64,000 bases of DNA from Balneolaceae bacterium (GCA_006969905.1 CP030887.1:744001-808000); one strand, 5' to 3'. Positions 42,385-51,998 are shown, counted from the first letter of the stretch. Made by a program: numbers and translations. Notes: generated by a model not told the origin, from the letters alone.

Positions 42385-43152
42385 ATGAGCAACCCTCAAA
42401 CAGATACATCTTCTCTTGTTTTACACAGTAAGGGACTGGTTAAGCGCTATCGCAAAAGAACCGTGGTTACTGACGTTTCAATAAATGTTAAGCAGGGTGA
42501 AATTGTGGGACTTCTTGGCCCGAATGGGGCTGGAAAAACGACTACTTTTTATATGATGGTAGGCCTGGTAAAGCCTAATGCAGGTCAGATTTTTTTGAAT
42601 GATACCAATATTACTACCAAGCCCATGTACCTCCGTGCAAGAATGGGGATTGGCTATTTAGCCCAGGAGGCAAGTGTTTTCCGGAACCTGACAGTGCGGC
42701 AAAATCTTGAATCCGTTCTTCAGTTTTTTTCTATTTCCAAAAAAGAGATCAATGAAAGAGTGGATAAGCTCATTGAAGAGTTTGGGCTTCATAAGGTAGT
42801 AAACAGTAAAGGATACAGCCTTTCCGGTGGTGAACGCAGAAGAACTGAAATTGCACGAGCGTTAGTTACCCAACCAAAGTTTATCCTTCTGGATGAGCCT
42901 TTTGCCGGAGTCGATCCTATTGCTGTGGAAGATATCCAGGAAATAGTTTCCAAATTAAGGCATCAAAAAATTGGAATTCTCATTACTGACCATAATGTAC
43001 ATGAAACCTTAGCCATTACCGATCGGGCCTATTTGATGTTTGAAGGAAAAATTTTGATGGAAGGCTCTGCAGATGTATTAGCAGAAGATGAAAAAGCACG
43101 GAAACTTTATTTGGGCGAGCAATTTAAACTAGACCGATATAACAATGCTTAA
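42385..43152 (+). CDS. lptB: LPS export ABC transporter ATPase LptB
   Basis: This 255-residue soluble ATPase drives extraction of lipopolysaccharide with LptFG. Walker A is GPNGAGKTT, signature LSGGERRRTEIARAL, Walker B ILLDEPFAGVDPIAVEDIQ (the PFAGVDP string is diagnostic for LptB over other ATPases), and the switch histidine is in LITDHNVHETL. It starts 18 nt after purQ and overlaps the rhodanese gene by 8 nt. LptF/G are not in the window. Its presence supports a Gram-negative envelope. Confidence 0.95.
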   Translation: MSNPQTDTSSLVLHSKGLVKRYRKRTVVTDVSINVKQGEIVGLLGPNGAGKTTTFYMMVGLVKPNAGQIFLNDTNITTKPMYLRARMGIGYLAQEASVFRNLTVRQNLESVLQFFSISKKEINERVDKLIEEFGLHKVVNSKGYSLSGGERRRTEIARALVTQPKFILLDEPFAGVDPIAVEDIQEIVSKLRHQKIGILITDHNVHETLAITDRAYLMFEGKILMEGSADVLAEDEKARKLYLGEQFKLDRYNNA

Positions 43153-43492
43153 TGTATTTAATAGAAATCCCATTAATGAAATAACCGTACAGGAGTTAAA
43201 AAATAAAAAGGAAGCCGGAGAAGACTTCTTCTTACTGGATGTACGTGAGGGATTTGAATATCATGTATCTAACCTTGGCGGAGAGCTTATTCCATCAGGC
43301 CAGCTTGTTGCCAGGCTTGATGAGATCAAAGACAAGAAAGATAAAGAAGTTATTATAATGTGCCGTTCCGGTGGACGTAGTTCCAGAGCCTGTGCACTTC
43401 TTGAAAATCATGGCTTCGAAAACGTTAGCAATCTTAAGGGTGGTATTACTGCCTGGGCAAAAGAAATAGACCCTTCAATTCCGGTTGCTTAA
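43145..43492 (+). CDS. Rhodanese-like domain protein
   Basis: This 115-residue, single-domain rhodanese has the active-site loop CRSGGR with catalytic C73, LLDVREGFEYHVSNLGGELIPSGQL as the N-terminal CH2A-like segment, and ACALLENHGFENVSNLKGGITAW as the CH2B segment. Such small proteins transfer sulfane sulfur; the physiological acceptor is unknown. The ATG lies inside the lptB 3' end (8-nt overlap) and the stop codon is one base from the stop of the convergent rho gene. Confidence 0.92.
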   Translation: MLNVFNRNPINEITVQELKNKKEAGEDFFLLDVREGFEYHVSNLGGELIPSGQLVARLDEIKDKKDKEVIIMCRSGGRSSRACALLENHGFENVSNLKGGITAWAKEIDPSIPVA

Positions 43493-43493
43493 C

Positions 43494-44717
43494 TTACCCC
43501 AAAGCAGCAATCTGGTTAAGCAATTCTTCATTGCTTTCCGTGTTTTTAAGCACTTTCAAAAGCCCCAGCATTGACTCTTTCGGTGATTTTTTAAGCAGAT
43601 ACCGCCGAACCATATTACGCTCTTCTAAAGAATCAGAAATAAACTTGTCTTCGTTTCGGGTTCCCGAAGCAGTAATATTTATAGCGGGGTAAATTCGATC
43701 ATTGGCTAAATCACGATCCAGAACCAATTCCATATTGCCTGTTCCTTTGAACTCTTCAAAGATCAGATCGTCCATTCTGGAATTAGTTTCAATAAGGCAG
43801 GTGGCTATAATAGTAAGAGAGCCCCCACCTTCTATTTTGCGGGCTGAACCAAAAATTTTCTTGGGTATTTCTAACGCCCGAATATCCAGCCCTCCCGATA
43901 ATGTTCTTCCGCTATTACTTTGAACAGCGTTATATGCTCTTCCCAGGCGGGTAATTGAGTCAATAAGCAAAACTGCATCCTCTCCCATTTCAGCTTTGCG
44001 TTTTGCATACCCTAAAGCCATTTCAGTAATACGAATATGACTATGTGTTTTTTTATCGTTAGATGAAGCAAATACTTCTGCATTTGTAGAGCGAATAAAA
44101 TCTGTTACTTCCTCAGGACGTTCATCCACCAACAAAACGCTCAGATGAATATCTTCATGGTTTTCAGTGATGCTTTTTGCAATCTGCTTTAATAAAACCG
44201 TTTTCCCTGTTCTGGGAGGAGCAACGATAAGGGCTCTTTGTCCTTTACCTATAGGCGAAACAAGATCGATTACTCTCATTTCTATATTATCAGCCTGCTC
44301 GCCCATTTTAATCCATTCAACAGGCATAATAGGTGTTTGACGTTCAAACCTACTTGATTTCGTCCAGATATCAGCAGACTGCCTGTTTATATTGTCTACC
44401 GAAAAAACATGCTTGTTTCCTCTTTTATCTTCTTCAAACTCGCCTTCCAAAATCAATCCGGGGCGCAAGTCCAGTTCTTTTACTTCTTCAGGTTTTAAGA
44501 ATGGATCCTGAGGACTGAAACTAAATTCGTAATCCAGTTTTCTAATAAAGCCCCACCCCTTTGCATTAATTTCCAAAACCCCGGCATACCTACCAGCAAC
44601 CCCAAGGTTTTCTTTCCAATAAAACTTAGGGATGAAAACATTGCCGCTTTTATTGCGGTTGTTTCTATTCTTATTTTTGTTGTTACGGTTTTTATAGTTT
44701 TTTCTATTCCGTGCCAT
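43494..44717 (-). CDS. rho: Transcription termination factor Rho
   Basis: This 407-residue hexameric RNA helicase terminates transcription. An unusual start of about 25 residues consists almost entirely of N, K and R. A cold-shock-like RNA-binding domain follows ([21 protein letters not shown]). The ATPase core carries [26 protein letters not shown] (Walker A), [13 protein letters not shown] and [19 protein letters not shown] (Walker B); SGGLDIRAL and the ring-closing [17 protein letters not shown] are standard. The short basic tail is shorter than the long N-terminal insertions of many Bacteroidota Rho proteins. The gene is monocistronic, with no recognisable own terminator. Confidence 0.97.
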   Translation of the reverse strand: MARNRKNYKNRNNKNKNRNNRNKSGNVFIPKFYWKENLGVAGRYAGVLEINAKGWGFIRKLDYEFSFSPQDPFLKPEEVKELDLRPGLILEGEFEEDKRGNKHVFSVDNINRQSADIWTKSSRFERQTPIMPVEWIKMGEQADNIEMRVIDLVSPIGKGQRALIVAPPRTGKTVLLKQIAKSITENHEDIHLSVLLVDERPEEVTDFIRSTNAEVFASSNDKKTHSHIRITEMALGYAKRKAEMGEDAVLLIDSITRLGRAYNAVQSNSGRTLSGGLDIRALEIPKKIFGSARKIEGGGSLTIIATCLIETNSRMDDLIFEEFKGTGNMELVLDRDLANDRIYPAINITASGTRNEDKFISDSLEERNMVRRYLLKKSPKESMLGLLKVLKNTESNEELLNQIAALG

Positions 44718-44796
44718 TTAATATATAATGAATTTGCCGATCTCCATTAGAGGGTGTTCTTTATAATAAATTTTTTGGTGTCCAAAGGAGAGCGAA

Positions 44797-44829
44797 GAAA
44801 AAGGTGGTGCAATTTATTTTCACACCACC
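44797..44829 (-). terminator. Intrinsic terminator after the TPR protein gene
   Basis: On the minus strand GGTGGTG (44829-44823) and CACCACC (44809-44803) form a 7-bp stem around a 13-nt loop, followed directly by TTTTTCTTC. It lies 50 nt past the stop of the leftward TPR gene and probably ends the long leftward cluster from glgB. Confidence 0.65.
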
Positions 44830-44878
44830 GTCTAATCAGAAGATGAGAAAAGATACAAATGTTTTAAACGATAGCAAA

Positions 44879-46219
44879 TTATCGAACAGTCGTTGTTTCG
44901 CTAATCCAACTATAACATTCCATTAATGAGCCATCAATTTTTACCGAATCACCATCTTTAAGGCCAAGCTTTAAAAATTTATCTTCGGTTGAAGGTGTTA
45001 CTGCCGTATAGTTTGGTAGTTGGGTATTTACTGTATTAGCCACAGAACGATCCTTATTTTTAGCCATATTCAAATAATCGATTACCAACCAGTATACAAT
45101 ACGATCTTCTGCCTCGATCTTACGTTCTTCTGTACATTTGATAACAGCCTGAGCATAAATTGTCGCCATCTTGATGTATGCAAGCCCATAATTATCATCA
45201 ATTTTAAGTGCTTCGCGAGTATACCTTCGTGCAGTCTGTAATTGCTCCATACTTATATAAGCTTCAGCAATACTTAAATTAATGCTCTTTTTGTCTTCAT
45301 TATTATCTGCAAGACTAAGTGCTTCTTTATAGAATTTAGCAGCCTCAGCATATTTTGCATTTCCTCTTTCAATATCTGCTAAAGAAAGAGCCGTATCAAA
45401 GGTTGGATTTACCTCATAAAGTTTGCGTGAAATCCTTTCCATATTTTCACGATCATCCAACTCTTCATAAGCCCCAAAAAGTGCATTTAAAGCTTCCATA
45501 TTACTAGGATCTTGCGCTAAGATCGGTTCATAGTATTCAATAACATCTTGCGGGCTTTCAAATAAGTCTTTTTGATATTCCTCGATTTTAGCCTGTAAAG
45601 AAGGCGACGCATATTGTGATGCAACATTTATAATGGCCTGTGCCTTTTCACGCTCTCTTTTCGAAACATAGTTATTCAGCAAATTATCTACATAATACCC
45701 CCTGGCAGCCGTTGTTGCTTTTTCAGGATCAAGATCAAACATATTCTGAAACTCCTGATACGCCTTTCCTAGTCCATCTTCAATTAAAGAATAGTTTTGC
45801 AAATAGAATCTTCCTTTCTGCTGTAATACCTCGAAAGCAATCTCTTTGTCTTCCCCAAAAAGCTCCATTTTGTCATTAAGAGCGATTATTGCAGAATCTA
45901 AATACGCGGCTTTTAATGTAGGATCTGTTGTATCATCTGCCAAACCCTGGTAAATCTTCACGAACTTGTCATATTGAGTTGAAAGGTTGAAGCCCTTAAA
46001 ACCCTCCATAGTCATTGGTTTTGCACAAATCATCCATCTGCCATACTTCAGGGCAAAGCCATAATCTCCACCTTTGTAATTAGATTGAAAAATAGAATAT
46101 GCTGCTATTGCAGGCAGTCCATCCGGTGGTTCAGGGTTGCATTCATTTTGAGCCGCAACAACCGAAGAGCTCATAAATAAAAACCCAAATAAGAGTATTA
46201 AATTTTTCATCATTATCAT
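44879..46219 (-). CDS. Secreted tetratricopeptide-repeat protein
   Basis: This 446-residue protein has a signal peptide (NLILLFGFLFMSSSVVAAQ). Tandem helical repeats follow between about residues 130 and 360, including DPSNMEALNALFGAYEELDDRENMERISRKLYEVNP, AKYAEAAKFYKEALSLAD, KSINLSIAEAYISMEQLQTARRYTREALKIDDNYGLAYIKMATIYA, which are TPR-like. The C-terminus is unannotated, with cysteines near 355 and 438. TPR proteins in the periplasm scaffold protein complexes; no specific function is visible. It follows the barrel gene by 60 nt on the same strand; alternative Met codons at residues 3 and 4 make the exact start uncertain. Confidence 0.85.
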   Translation of the reverse strand: MIMMKNLILLFGFLFMSSSVVAAQNECNPEPPDGLPAIAAYSIFQSNYKGGDYGFALKYGRWMICAKPMTMEGFKGFNLSTQYDKFVKIYQGLADDTTDPTLKAAYLDSAIIALNDKMELFGEDKEIAFEVLQQKGRFYLQNYSLIEDGLGKAYQEFQNMFDLDPEKATTAARGYYVDNLLNNYVSKREREKAQAIINVASQYASPSLQAKIEEYQKDLFESPQDVIEYYEPILAQDPSNMEALNALFGAYEELDDRENMERISRKLYEVNPTFDTALSLADIERGNAKYAEAAKFYKEALSLADNNEDKKSINLSIAEAYISMEQLQTARRYTREALKIDDNYGLAYIKMATIYAQAVIKCTEERKIEAEDRIVYWLVIDYLNMAKNKDRSVANTVNTQLPNYTAVTPSTEDKFLKLGLKDGDSVKIDGSLMECYSWISETTTVR

Positions 46220-46279
46220 TCAAATAGTTATGTGATTGTAATCTTTAACAATCCGATTACCGAAAATATTACTTTAAAA

Positions 46280-47572
46280 TTAATTTAATTTTGGACGAAT
46301 AAACATTAACTCAGCTAAGTTTACAGAAAGACTAATCGACCAAATTCGCTCATCTATTAAACTTGGCGAAGTTACATTTCTAATTCCATATTGAAAACTT
46401 AAATCAAAAGAAGATCGGGTTCTTGGAGATAAAATTCCAAGTCCACTTGAAAACCAAAGAGTACTTATATCTTCTCCTTGTATATTCAGGTGTCCTGTAT
46501 CATAGGATACACCATAGCTATATCTAAACTTTGATAAAAATTTATTGGAACCAGTAGTATAAGGGTGGTACTGGCCACCAAAGCTAATAAATAAGCGGTC
46601 ATTATATATTAATTGTTCGTCTGGTCTAAATTCATACTTTGCTTCACTCCATCTCTGGTACATTCCTTCAAAAGAAAAATTGACCTTATTTGACAAAAAA
46701 TAACTTAAACCTGAAGAGATTTGAAGCGGTAACGAAATGTCTTGTTCTTCTATTTCTTCTATATTTATTGATTCTCTTACACTATTGGTATAACGAATAG
46801 TGTTTTTCGTTGAACTTGCTGTAATATTAACTGGTAATGTAACAGCTGCACCAAATTGTAATAAGTCCCTTTGCTGCAATATGTTCTGTAACCCTGCTAC
46901 TATACCAAATCTGTGTCCAATACCAGATCCATTTGCCAAGGTTTCTAGTTCATTATCTGCCAAATTATTACCCTGAAAATCTAATATTTCTGTATCAGTT
47001 GTAGACAAAAACGCTAAAGAAGGGGCATATCCTATTGAAAAATTATTATTTATTCTCCAGCTGATTCCAAATTCAAGTTTAGAAACCCCTCCAGTACCAC
47101 TTTTATTGATAGCATAATCCAATGTATCGGTTGCCGCTGATATATTCTCAATATTGAAAAAACTACTGTAACTTGATCTCGTGGAAGGATACAAAGCCGC
47201 AGAAATTCCCAGCTTATTCGCCTTTACGGGTAAGACAATATGTAGCTGAGAAACACCTAATAAAGTATTCGAGGATACATTATTACCCTCAGTTGCATCA
47301 AGTTTTTGATAGTTTAAACTGGCCGAAACCCTAGTAAAGTATCCTGTTCCCCAAAGAGCAGGGTTTGCCAAGCCTGAATTCTGTATATCAAGATAAGAAA
47401 CCCCTATTATTCCCATTCCTCTTTCCAATGCACTATTTTCTAACTGTGGCATACCCACACCTATGTATGAATAAATTGAACCGCTATTCGCCTCATTTTC
47501 AGCTTGACCAAATGCAGACATTGAAAAGCAAATAAAACAAAACAGAACTACAGAAGCTTTTCTAAAAATCAT
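46280..47572 (-). CDS. Predicted outer-membrane beta-barrel protein (FadL/OmpP1-like)
   Basis: This 430-residue protein has a leader (SVVLFCFICFSMSAFG) and begins after it with IYSYIGVGMPQLENSALERGMGIIGVSYLDIQNSGLANPALWGTGYFTRVSASLNY. That stretch resembles the FadL/OmpP1 or PorV-like opening (conserved NPA and glycine pattern) but with weaker similarity. The rest alternates amphipathic strands to a final IWSISLSVNLAELMF strand. It starts within the stop codon of the upstream DUF4270-like lipoprotein gene (ATGA overlap), so the two are translated together and the proteins may act together at the outer membrane. Exact family is uncertain. Confidence 0.72.
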   Translation of the reverse strand: MIFRKASVVLFCFICFSMSAFGQAENEANSGSIYSYIGVGMPQLENSALERGMGIIGVSYLDIQNSGLANPALWGTGYFTRVSASLNYQKLDATEGNNVSSNTLLGVSQLHIVLPVKANKLGISAALYPSTRSSYSSFFNIENISAATDTLDYAINKSGTGGVSKLEFGISWRINNNFSIGYAPSLAFLSTTDTEILDFQGNNLADNELETLANGSGIGHRFGIVAGLQNILQQRDLLQFGAAVTLPVNITASSTKNTIRYTNSVRESINIEEIEEQDISLPLQISSGLSYFLSNKVNFSFEGMYQRWSEAKYEFRPDEQLIYNDRLFISFGGQYHPYTTGSNKFLSKFRYSYGVSYDTGHLNIQGEDISTLWFSSGLGILSPRTRSSFDLSFQYGIRNVTSPSLIDERIWSISLSVNLAELMFIRPKLN

Positions 47573-48768
47573 TGACCTACATTTTTTGTTGTTGTAATTA
47601 TCAATTTAGGTTCTCGCCCGGGATTTGTTTCATTAAAAAAGATTGTAGACCGTAGTATTCCTCCCGCTGGATTAAGGCTTACATAAAGAATCCTATCTTC
47701 TCTATTATTGAACACATAGTTTTCTATAAGGTTTGTGACATCAAAACGAAAGACTTGTTTTACTTCATCTTCAAAGCCTCTTAATTCGGACGACAAAAAC
47801 TGAAGTTCATAGCTATTTTCAAATGTCAAATTGTAATTTACATCCAAAAAAGTGGTTTCAATACGAGAATGACTAGGCAATAATGTCGAGTTTAATGTTT
47901 CCTGATCAATATAAAGCACTAGCTCCGCCCTAAGTATATTTTTTGGCTCAACCTTTCCTGCTATTTCAGACAAATCTATATGATAAAACTGCTCTAATGT
48001 ACTATGAAAAAGCAATCGATTAGAACGCCTGGTTTCATTAATTCTCTCAAAGGTATATCCCCAGTCCTGAAAATCAACAAGTACAGTATCTGATTCACTA
48101 TTATCAATAAAGGCAAGTTTACTCCTGGCCGATACGATAGTACTTATTTTACCCGTTTCACTTGTCTGTACTATTGAAAAACCAAAATAGTCTGCATTAA
48201 ATACAGAGTCTCTGGAAGAACTTGTGTCCTCAAAAAAAGTCGCAAATTCATTTTCCCAAGATCTTGGCAAATCAATAAACAACTGAGACTCATCAGAAAT
48301 ACTAAATGTAGCTATTTCTTCAGCTTCATTGTAAGCAGGTCCTTCATTTATACTCAATTCGTTTCCTCTCCAGTTTTCTTCAATTTCAAACAAAGAAAAC
48401 GTAGAGGTTGAAGCAGTATCTCCATTGATAAGGACAGAGTCTAACTCTATTAAAAACTGAACATCATAAACGCCGAACACGCGATCCAAAGTAAAATCTA
48501 TAATTGGTTTGAAATAGCCAATCGCTTCCAAGTCACCAAAAAGCTGATCATTATACTTACCAATTGGCACATAAGTAAGGTTTCCGGTACTGCTTACCAC
48601 AGAGTCTGGCTCAAAACCTGACACTATAAGCGTATCAAATACAATATCAGGTTGAGGAATAATACTACTGCCGACAGAACCCGGATTTTCGCATGAAGCG
48701 ATAAAACCAATCAATAGTACAGATAAAACAAGCCGCATTGTTACTGCGGCTTTTAAATTGTTTTGCAT
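47569..48768 (-). CDS. DUF4270-like surface lipoprotein
   Basis: This protein of about 399 residues carries the lipobox IGFIASC about 20 residues after the probable start, followed by ENPGSVGSSIIPQPDIVFDTLIVSG, the pattern with which Bacteroidota DUF4270 lipoproteins begin. The body is strand-rich (YFGFSIVQTSETGKISTIVSARSKLAFI) with a final LNPAGGILRSTIFFNE segment. In many Bacteroidota DUF4270 genes lie next to a short glycogen/starch-synthase-like gene, as here, which supports the call. The function is unknown. The start is uncertain: ATG 48768 avoids overlap with the upstream GT5 gene; ATG 48738 would still precede the lipobox. Confidence 0.75.
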   Translation of the reverse strand: MQNNLKAAVTMRLVLSVLLIGFIASCENPGSVGSSIIPQPDIVFDTLIVSGFEPDSVVSSTGNLTYVPIGKYNDQLFGDLEAIGYFKPIIDFTLDRVFGVYDVQFLIELDSVLINGDTASTSTFSLFEIEENWRGNELSINEGPAYNEAEEIATFSISDESQLFIDLPRSWENEFATFFEDTSSSRDSVFNADYFGFSIVQTSETGKISTIVSARSKLAFIDNSESDTVLVDFQDWGYTFERINETRRSNRLLFHSTLEQFYHIDLSEIAGKVEPKNILRAELVLYIDQETLNSTLLPSHSRIETTFLDVNYNLTFENSYELQFLSSELRGFEDEVKQVFRFDVTNLIENYVFNNREDRILYVSLNPAGGILRSTIFFNETNPGREPKLIITTTKNVGQ

Positions 48769-48790
48769 GTATAAACTTTTCTTAAACCTT

Positions 48791-49588
48791 TTACTTGGCA
48801 ATCTCATGGTAGTATTCAGCAAACTTATCAGATACATCTTCCGGAGAGCCTTGTATCTTAGTGGGCTTTATGTTGAATTCTCTGAAGAATTCATCGAATT
48901 CATCTTTCAAATAATTACCTGTTACTACATGGTCACTATATTTCAACCCAAGTTGTAGAAGATCTACTTTTCCATTGTCCGTTAGCGATGAAATGTCAAC
49001 ATCCTCCGGAAGCCCTAGTAATTCCAGCACTCGAGCCGTTTCAGCGTGTCCTTCATTTTCCGGGTGATGAAGGTTATATATTATTTTTGTGTTCTTAAAA
49101 ATGTCTACGTCCCTGTATTTTGTTTTTACTAATAAAGGAATTAAGCCGGCAGGCCAATCATGGCAATGAATAATATCCGGCTGCCAACCAAGCTTCATAA
49201 CTGTTTCAAGTACGCCTTTATTGTAGAATGCCAACCTTTCGTCATTATCTTTAAAAAACTGATCAGTATCCGGCTTTTTGAACAACCCTTTTCTTTTGAA
49301 GTAGGTGTCATTATCCAAAAAGTAGACCTGTAACTTGGCATTAGGTATGCTTGCCACCTTAATCTTCATACTTTCTACGTTTTCGCCTACTTCAACCTCT
49401 ATTCCTGAAAGCCGGATCACTTCATGAAGTCGGTTTCTGCGATCGTTAATAGAACCGTATTTAGGTAACAATATTCGAATCTCGAACCCCTTATCCTGCA
49501 AAGAAGCCGGCAAAAACCGAAGTAAATCGGCCGTATATGTCATTCTTGCAAAGGGTGAAATTTCTGCCGCAGCATATAAAATCTTCAT
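48791..49588 (-). CDS. Glycogen/starch synthase-like protein, N-terminal GT5 domain only
   Basis: This 265-residue protein covers only the first Rossmann domain of GT5 glycogen synthases: MKILYAAAEISPFARMTYTADLLRFLPASLQDKGFEIRILLPKYG, and DIIHCHDWPAGLIPLLVKT (the DxxHxHDW motif region). The ADP-glucose-binding KxGG motif, which should follow the first strand, is replaced by MTYTAD, and the whole C-terminal domain is missing; no remnant of it exists downstream. Stand-alone proteins like this are conserved in Bacteroidota, so it is probably a distinct family rather than a decayed glgA. True glycogen synthase activity is unlikely; a regulatory or sensing role is conceivable. Confidence 0.82.
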   Translation of the reverse strand: MKILYAAAEISPFARMTYTADLLRFLPASLQDKGFEIRILLPKYGSINDRRNRLHEVIRLSGIEVEVGENVESMKIKVASIPNAKLQVYFLDNDTYFKRKGLFKKPDTDQFFKDNDERLAFYNKGVLETVMKLGWQPDIIHCHDWPAGLIPLLVKTKYRDVDIFKNTKIIYNLHHPENEGHAETARVLELLGLPEDVDISSLTDNGKVDLLQLGLKYSDHVVTGNYLKDEFDEFFREFNIKPTKIQGSPEDVSDKFAEYYHEIAK

Positions 49589-49604
49589 AAATAGTCTTGT
49601 GTAA

Positions 49605-50426
49605 TTACTCGTCGTTTGAGATTGAATTATCTTTCATCATTCTATTCAGCTCCTGTTCATCTTCATCTATGGAGTAGAAATCAAGTAGCGTATCCCCTCT
49701 CAATCCAAGGCGAATGGTTTCGAGAGAAATAGCTTCTTGTGGAGGAATATTGCCAAGGTTTACATTGCTCCCATACTTCCGTACAAACCAAACTTGCTGT
49801 ACTTTCTGGGGCGCTTCAAAAATAAGTTTATCAACAGGAATTTGATCTGTTATTTCCTCGATTAAGCCTGATCTGATTTCTCCATTTGGCCTGAATACAC
49901 CAACCGTACCACTTTCCCTTGCTTCACATATTACCTTTTTTGAACCTGCATTAAGCTCTTCCTCTATAACTTTAACCCATTTATAGGGAGGTATTACTTC
50001 ATTTGGGTTTTTGCTACCAACTTCTGAATAAACTGTAAAATCTTTACTCAAATCCTTAATGATCTGCTGTTTTTTTGCGTCAGAAAGCCAAATTGTACCG
50101 TTAGAAACCTCAATGTGTTCTATTTTGTACTTATTCAGCAACTTTATGTAGGCATCTAACTGATCCCTTAGCAGATATGCTTCAAAAAGTGTCCCACCAA
50201 AATATACGGGGATATCTGCATTTCTATAGGCCTGTATTTTAGCCTCCAAGTTTTGTGTCACATAACTTGTGCCCCAGCCCAGTTTTACAACATCTATACA
50301 ATTTGAGCAGGTTTCGCAAAAATCCTCAACTTCCCGAACGCTATATCCTTTATCAAGTATGAAAGTAAGGCCAGATGATCGTGGCTTTTCAGTTCGGAAT
50401 GGTAAATGATCTATTGTAAATGACAT
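49605..50426 (-). CDS. Phosphosulfolactate synthase (ComA)-like protein
   Basis: This 273-residue TIM-barrel protein belongs to the ComA/HSA32 family: LDKGYSVREVEDFCETCSNCIDVVKLGWGTSYV, PVYFGGTLFEAYLL, IEVSNGTIWLS and KVICEARESGTVGVFRPNGEIR are characteristic. ComA adds sulfite to phosphoenolpyruvate to make phosphosulfolactate in coenzyme M synthesis; relatives occur in plants (HSA32) and in bacteria without coenzyme M, where products may be sulfolactate or sulfonolipid precursors. The gene lies 16 nt upstream of the short GT5 gene and 75 nt after malQ in a glycogen-centred cluster. Substrate and pathway in this organism are inferred. Confidence 0.82.
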   Translation of the reverse strand: MSFTIDHLPFRTEKPRSSGLTFILDKGYSVREVEDFCETCSNCIDVVKLGWGTSYVTQNLEAKIQAYRNADIPVYFGGTLFEAYLLRDQLDAYIKLLNKYKIEHIEVSNGTIWLSDAKKQQIIKDLSKDFTVYSEVGSKNPNEVIPPYKWVKVIEEELNAGSKKVICEARESGTVGVFRPNGEIRSGLIEEITDQIPVDKLIFEAPQKVQQVWFVRKYGSNVNLGNIPPQEAISLETIRLGLRGDTLLDFYSIDEDEQELNRMMKDNSISNDE

Positions 50427-50500
50427 ATCATTGCTTTAAATCTAAGCTCCAAATATACTGAATTAGGCACCTTTATTAAAGAAACCTTTTTTGCCAGTAT

Positions 50501-51994
50501 TTAGGCCCTTCTATTAGTCTGGTTTATAAATTCTTTGATTTTATTTTTATCAACTTCATCAAGCATTTTGGGGGAGTACCTCCATAACCAGTTATTTGAT
50601 GAAGTTCCTGGAATATTCATACGGTGCTCGGCCCCCAAATTCATGAAATCTTGAAGCGGAAAAATAGCCTGATCAGCTACTGAATACATCCCAAGCCTTA
50701 TGAACTCCCAATTTATTTTCTCGCCATCCGATTTTGTGTAAACTCTTACCCGGTGCTTTTCTTCTTCCGGGGCCTGATTATACCAGCCAATACTGGTGTC
50801 ATTATCATGAGTACCCGTATATACCACACAGTTCTGGGGGTAGTTATGTGGCAAAAAAGCATTCGTAGAGTCTGAGTCAAATGCGAATTGTATAATCTTC
50901 ATACCAGGAAAGTGATATTTATCCCTGAGCTTTTCTACTCCTTCTGTTACAAACCCCAGGTCCTCAGCTAAGATGGGTAGCTCACCACATTTTTCAAGAA
51001 TAGTATCAAACAACTTTTCGCCGGGACCTTTTACCCAGCAACCATTTACTGCTGTTTTTTCTTTTGCTTTTACTTCCCAGTAGGCATCAAATCCACGAAA
51101 ATGGTCTACCCTAATGGCATCACAAATCTTGAACATGTGCTTAAAACGATCAACCCACCATGAAAACCCATCCTTCTCAAGTATTTTCCATTTGTATAAA
51201 GGATTTCCCCAAAGTTGTCCGGTTTCACTAAAATAATCAGGTGGCACCCCTGCAACTAAGGTTCGGTTTCCTTTTTTATCTACTTCGAAATATTGAGGAT
51301 TTGCCCATACATCAGCACTGTTATGGTCTACAAAAATGGGTATATCACCAATAACCCTGATTCCTTTAGAGTTTGCATATTCTTTTAAGTTCATCCATTG
51401 AGAATAAAACTCATATTGAAGCCAATCCTGGATCGCAATCTCCTTAGCATGCTTCTTTATAAATGCTTTTAGCGCTTCCGGATCTCGTTGCGCCAAACCT
51501 TTTTCCCATGTATTCCATGGCTGCTTGTTGTAATGAAGAGCACAAGCCATAAAAAGGCTGTAATCATTCAGCCAGTGTTTATTTTGCCTTTTAAATCTCT
51601 TGAAATCCTTTTCATCTTCTAGGGAAAGCCCGTCATAGAAACGCTCGCAAGCCAAAAGGAATAACTGGTCTTTATTTGCAAAAGCCTGCTCATATTCTAC
51701 ACTTGAATGAGCGGGTATTTCTGCTTTTTTGACTTCAGATTTTTCGAGAAGCCCTTTTTCTACTAATAAGTCCAGACTGATCAAATATGGGTTACCTGCA
51801 AATGCTGAAAAACTAGCATATGGAGAGTTTCCGTAACCTGTAGGGGTTAGGGGTAAAATCTGCCAAATTGTTTGATCAGTCTCTTCCAGAAAATCTATAA
51901 AAGACCTGGCCTCATAGCCTAAGTCTCCTATACCATATTTACCAGGAAAAGAAGTTGGATGTACGAGCGTACCACAAGAACGAGGAAATCTCAT
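50501..51994 (-). CDS. malQ: 4-alpha-glucanotransferase
   Basis: This 497-residue GH77 enzyme transfers alpha-1,4-glucan segments. The fold signatures are GIGDLGYEARSFIDFLEETDQTIWQILPLTPTGYGNSPYASFSAFAGNP, DAIRVDHFRGFDAYWEV (catalytic nucleophile Asp), LPILAEDLGFVTEGVEKL (acid/base Glu) and YTGTHDNDT (third Asp). The length fits MalQ/DPE1. Its start is 4 nt downstream of the glgB stop, so the two genes are translated from one message in glycogen breakdown or remodelling. Confidence 0.95.
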   Translation of the reverse strand: MRFPRSCGTLVHPTSFPGKYGIGDLGYEARSFIDFLEETDQTIWQILPLTPTGYGNSPYASFSAFAGNPYLISLDLLVEKGLLEKSEVKKAEIPAHSSVEYEQAFANKDQLFLLACERFYDGLSLEDEKDFKRFKRQNKHWLNDYSLFMACALHYNKQPWNTWEKGLAQRDPEALKAFIKKHAKEIAIQDWLQYEFYSQWMNLKEYANSKGIRVIGDIPIFVDHNSADVWANPQYFEVDKKGNRTLVAGVPPDYFSETGQLWGNPLYKWKILEKDGFSWWVDRFKHMFKICDAIRVDHFRGFDAYWEVKAKEKTAVNGCWVKGPGEKLFDTILEKCGELPILAEDLGFVTEGVEKLRDKYHFPGMKIIQFAFDSDSTNAFLPHNYPQNCVVYTGTHDNDTSIGWYNQAPEEEKHRVRVYTKSDGEKINWEFIRLGMYSVADQAIFPLQDFMNLGAEHRMNIPGTSSNNWLWRYSPKMLDEVDKNKIKEFINQTNRRA

Positions 51995-51998
51995 CTGG

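Noticed and set aside
48500-48800. Frameshifted C-terminal half of glycogen synthase after the GT5 gene
   Set aside because: The following sequence encodes the lipoprotein signal and DUF4270-like start, with no GT5 C-terminal motifs in any frame, so the short GT5 gene is not a broken glgA.
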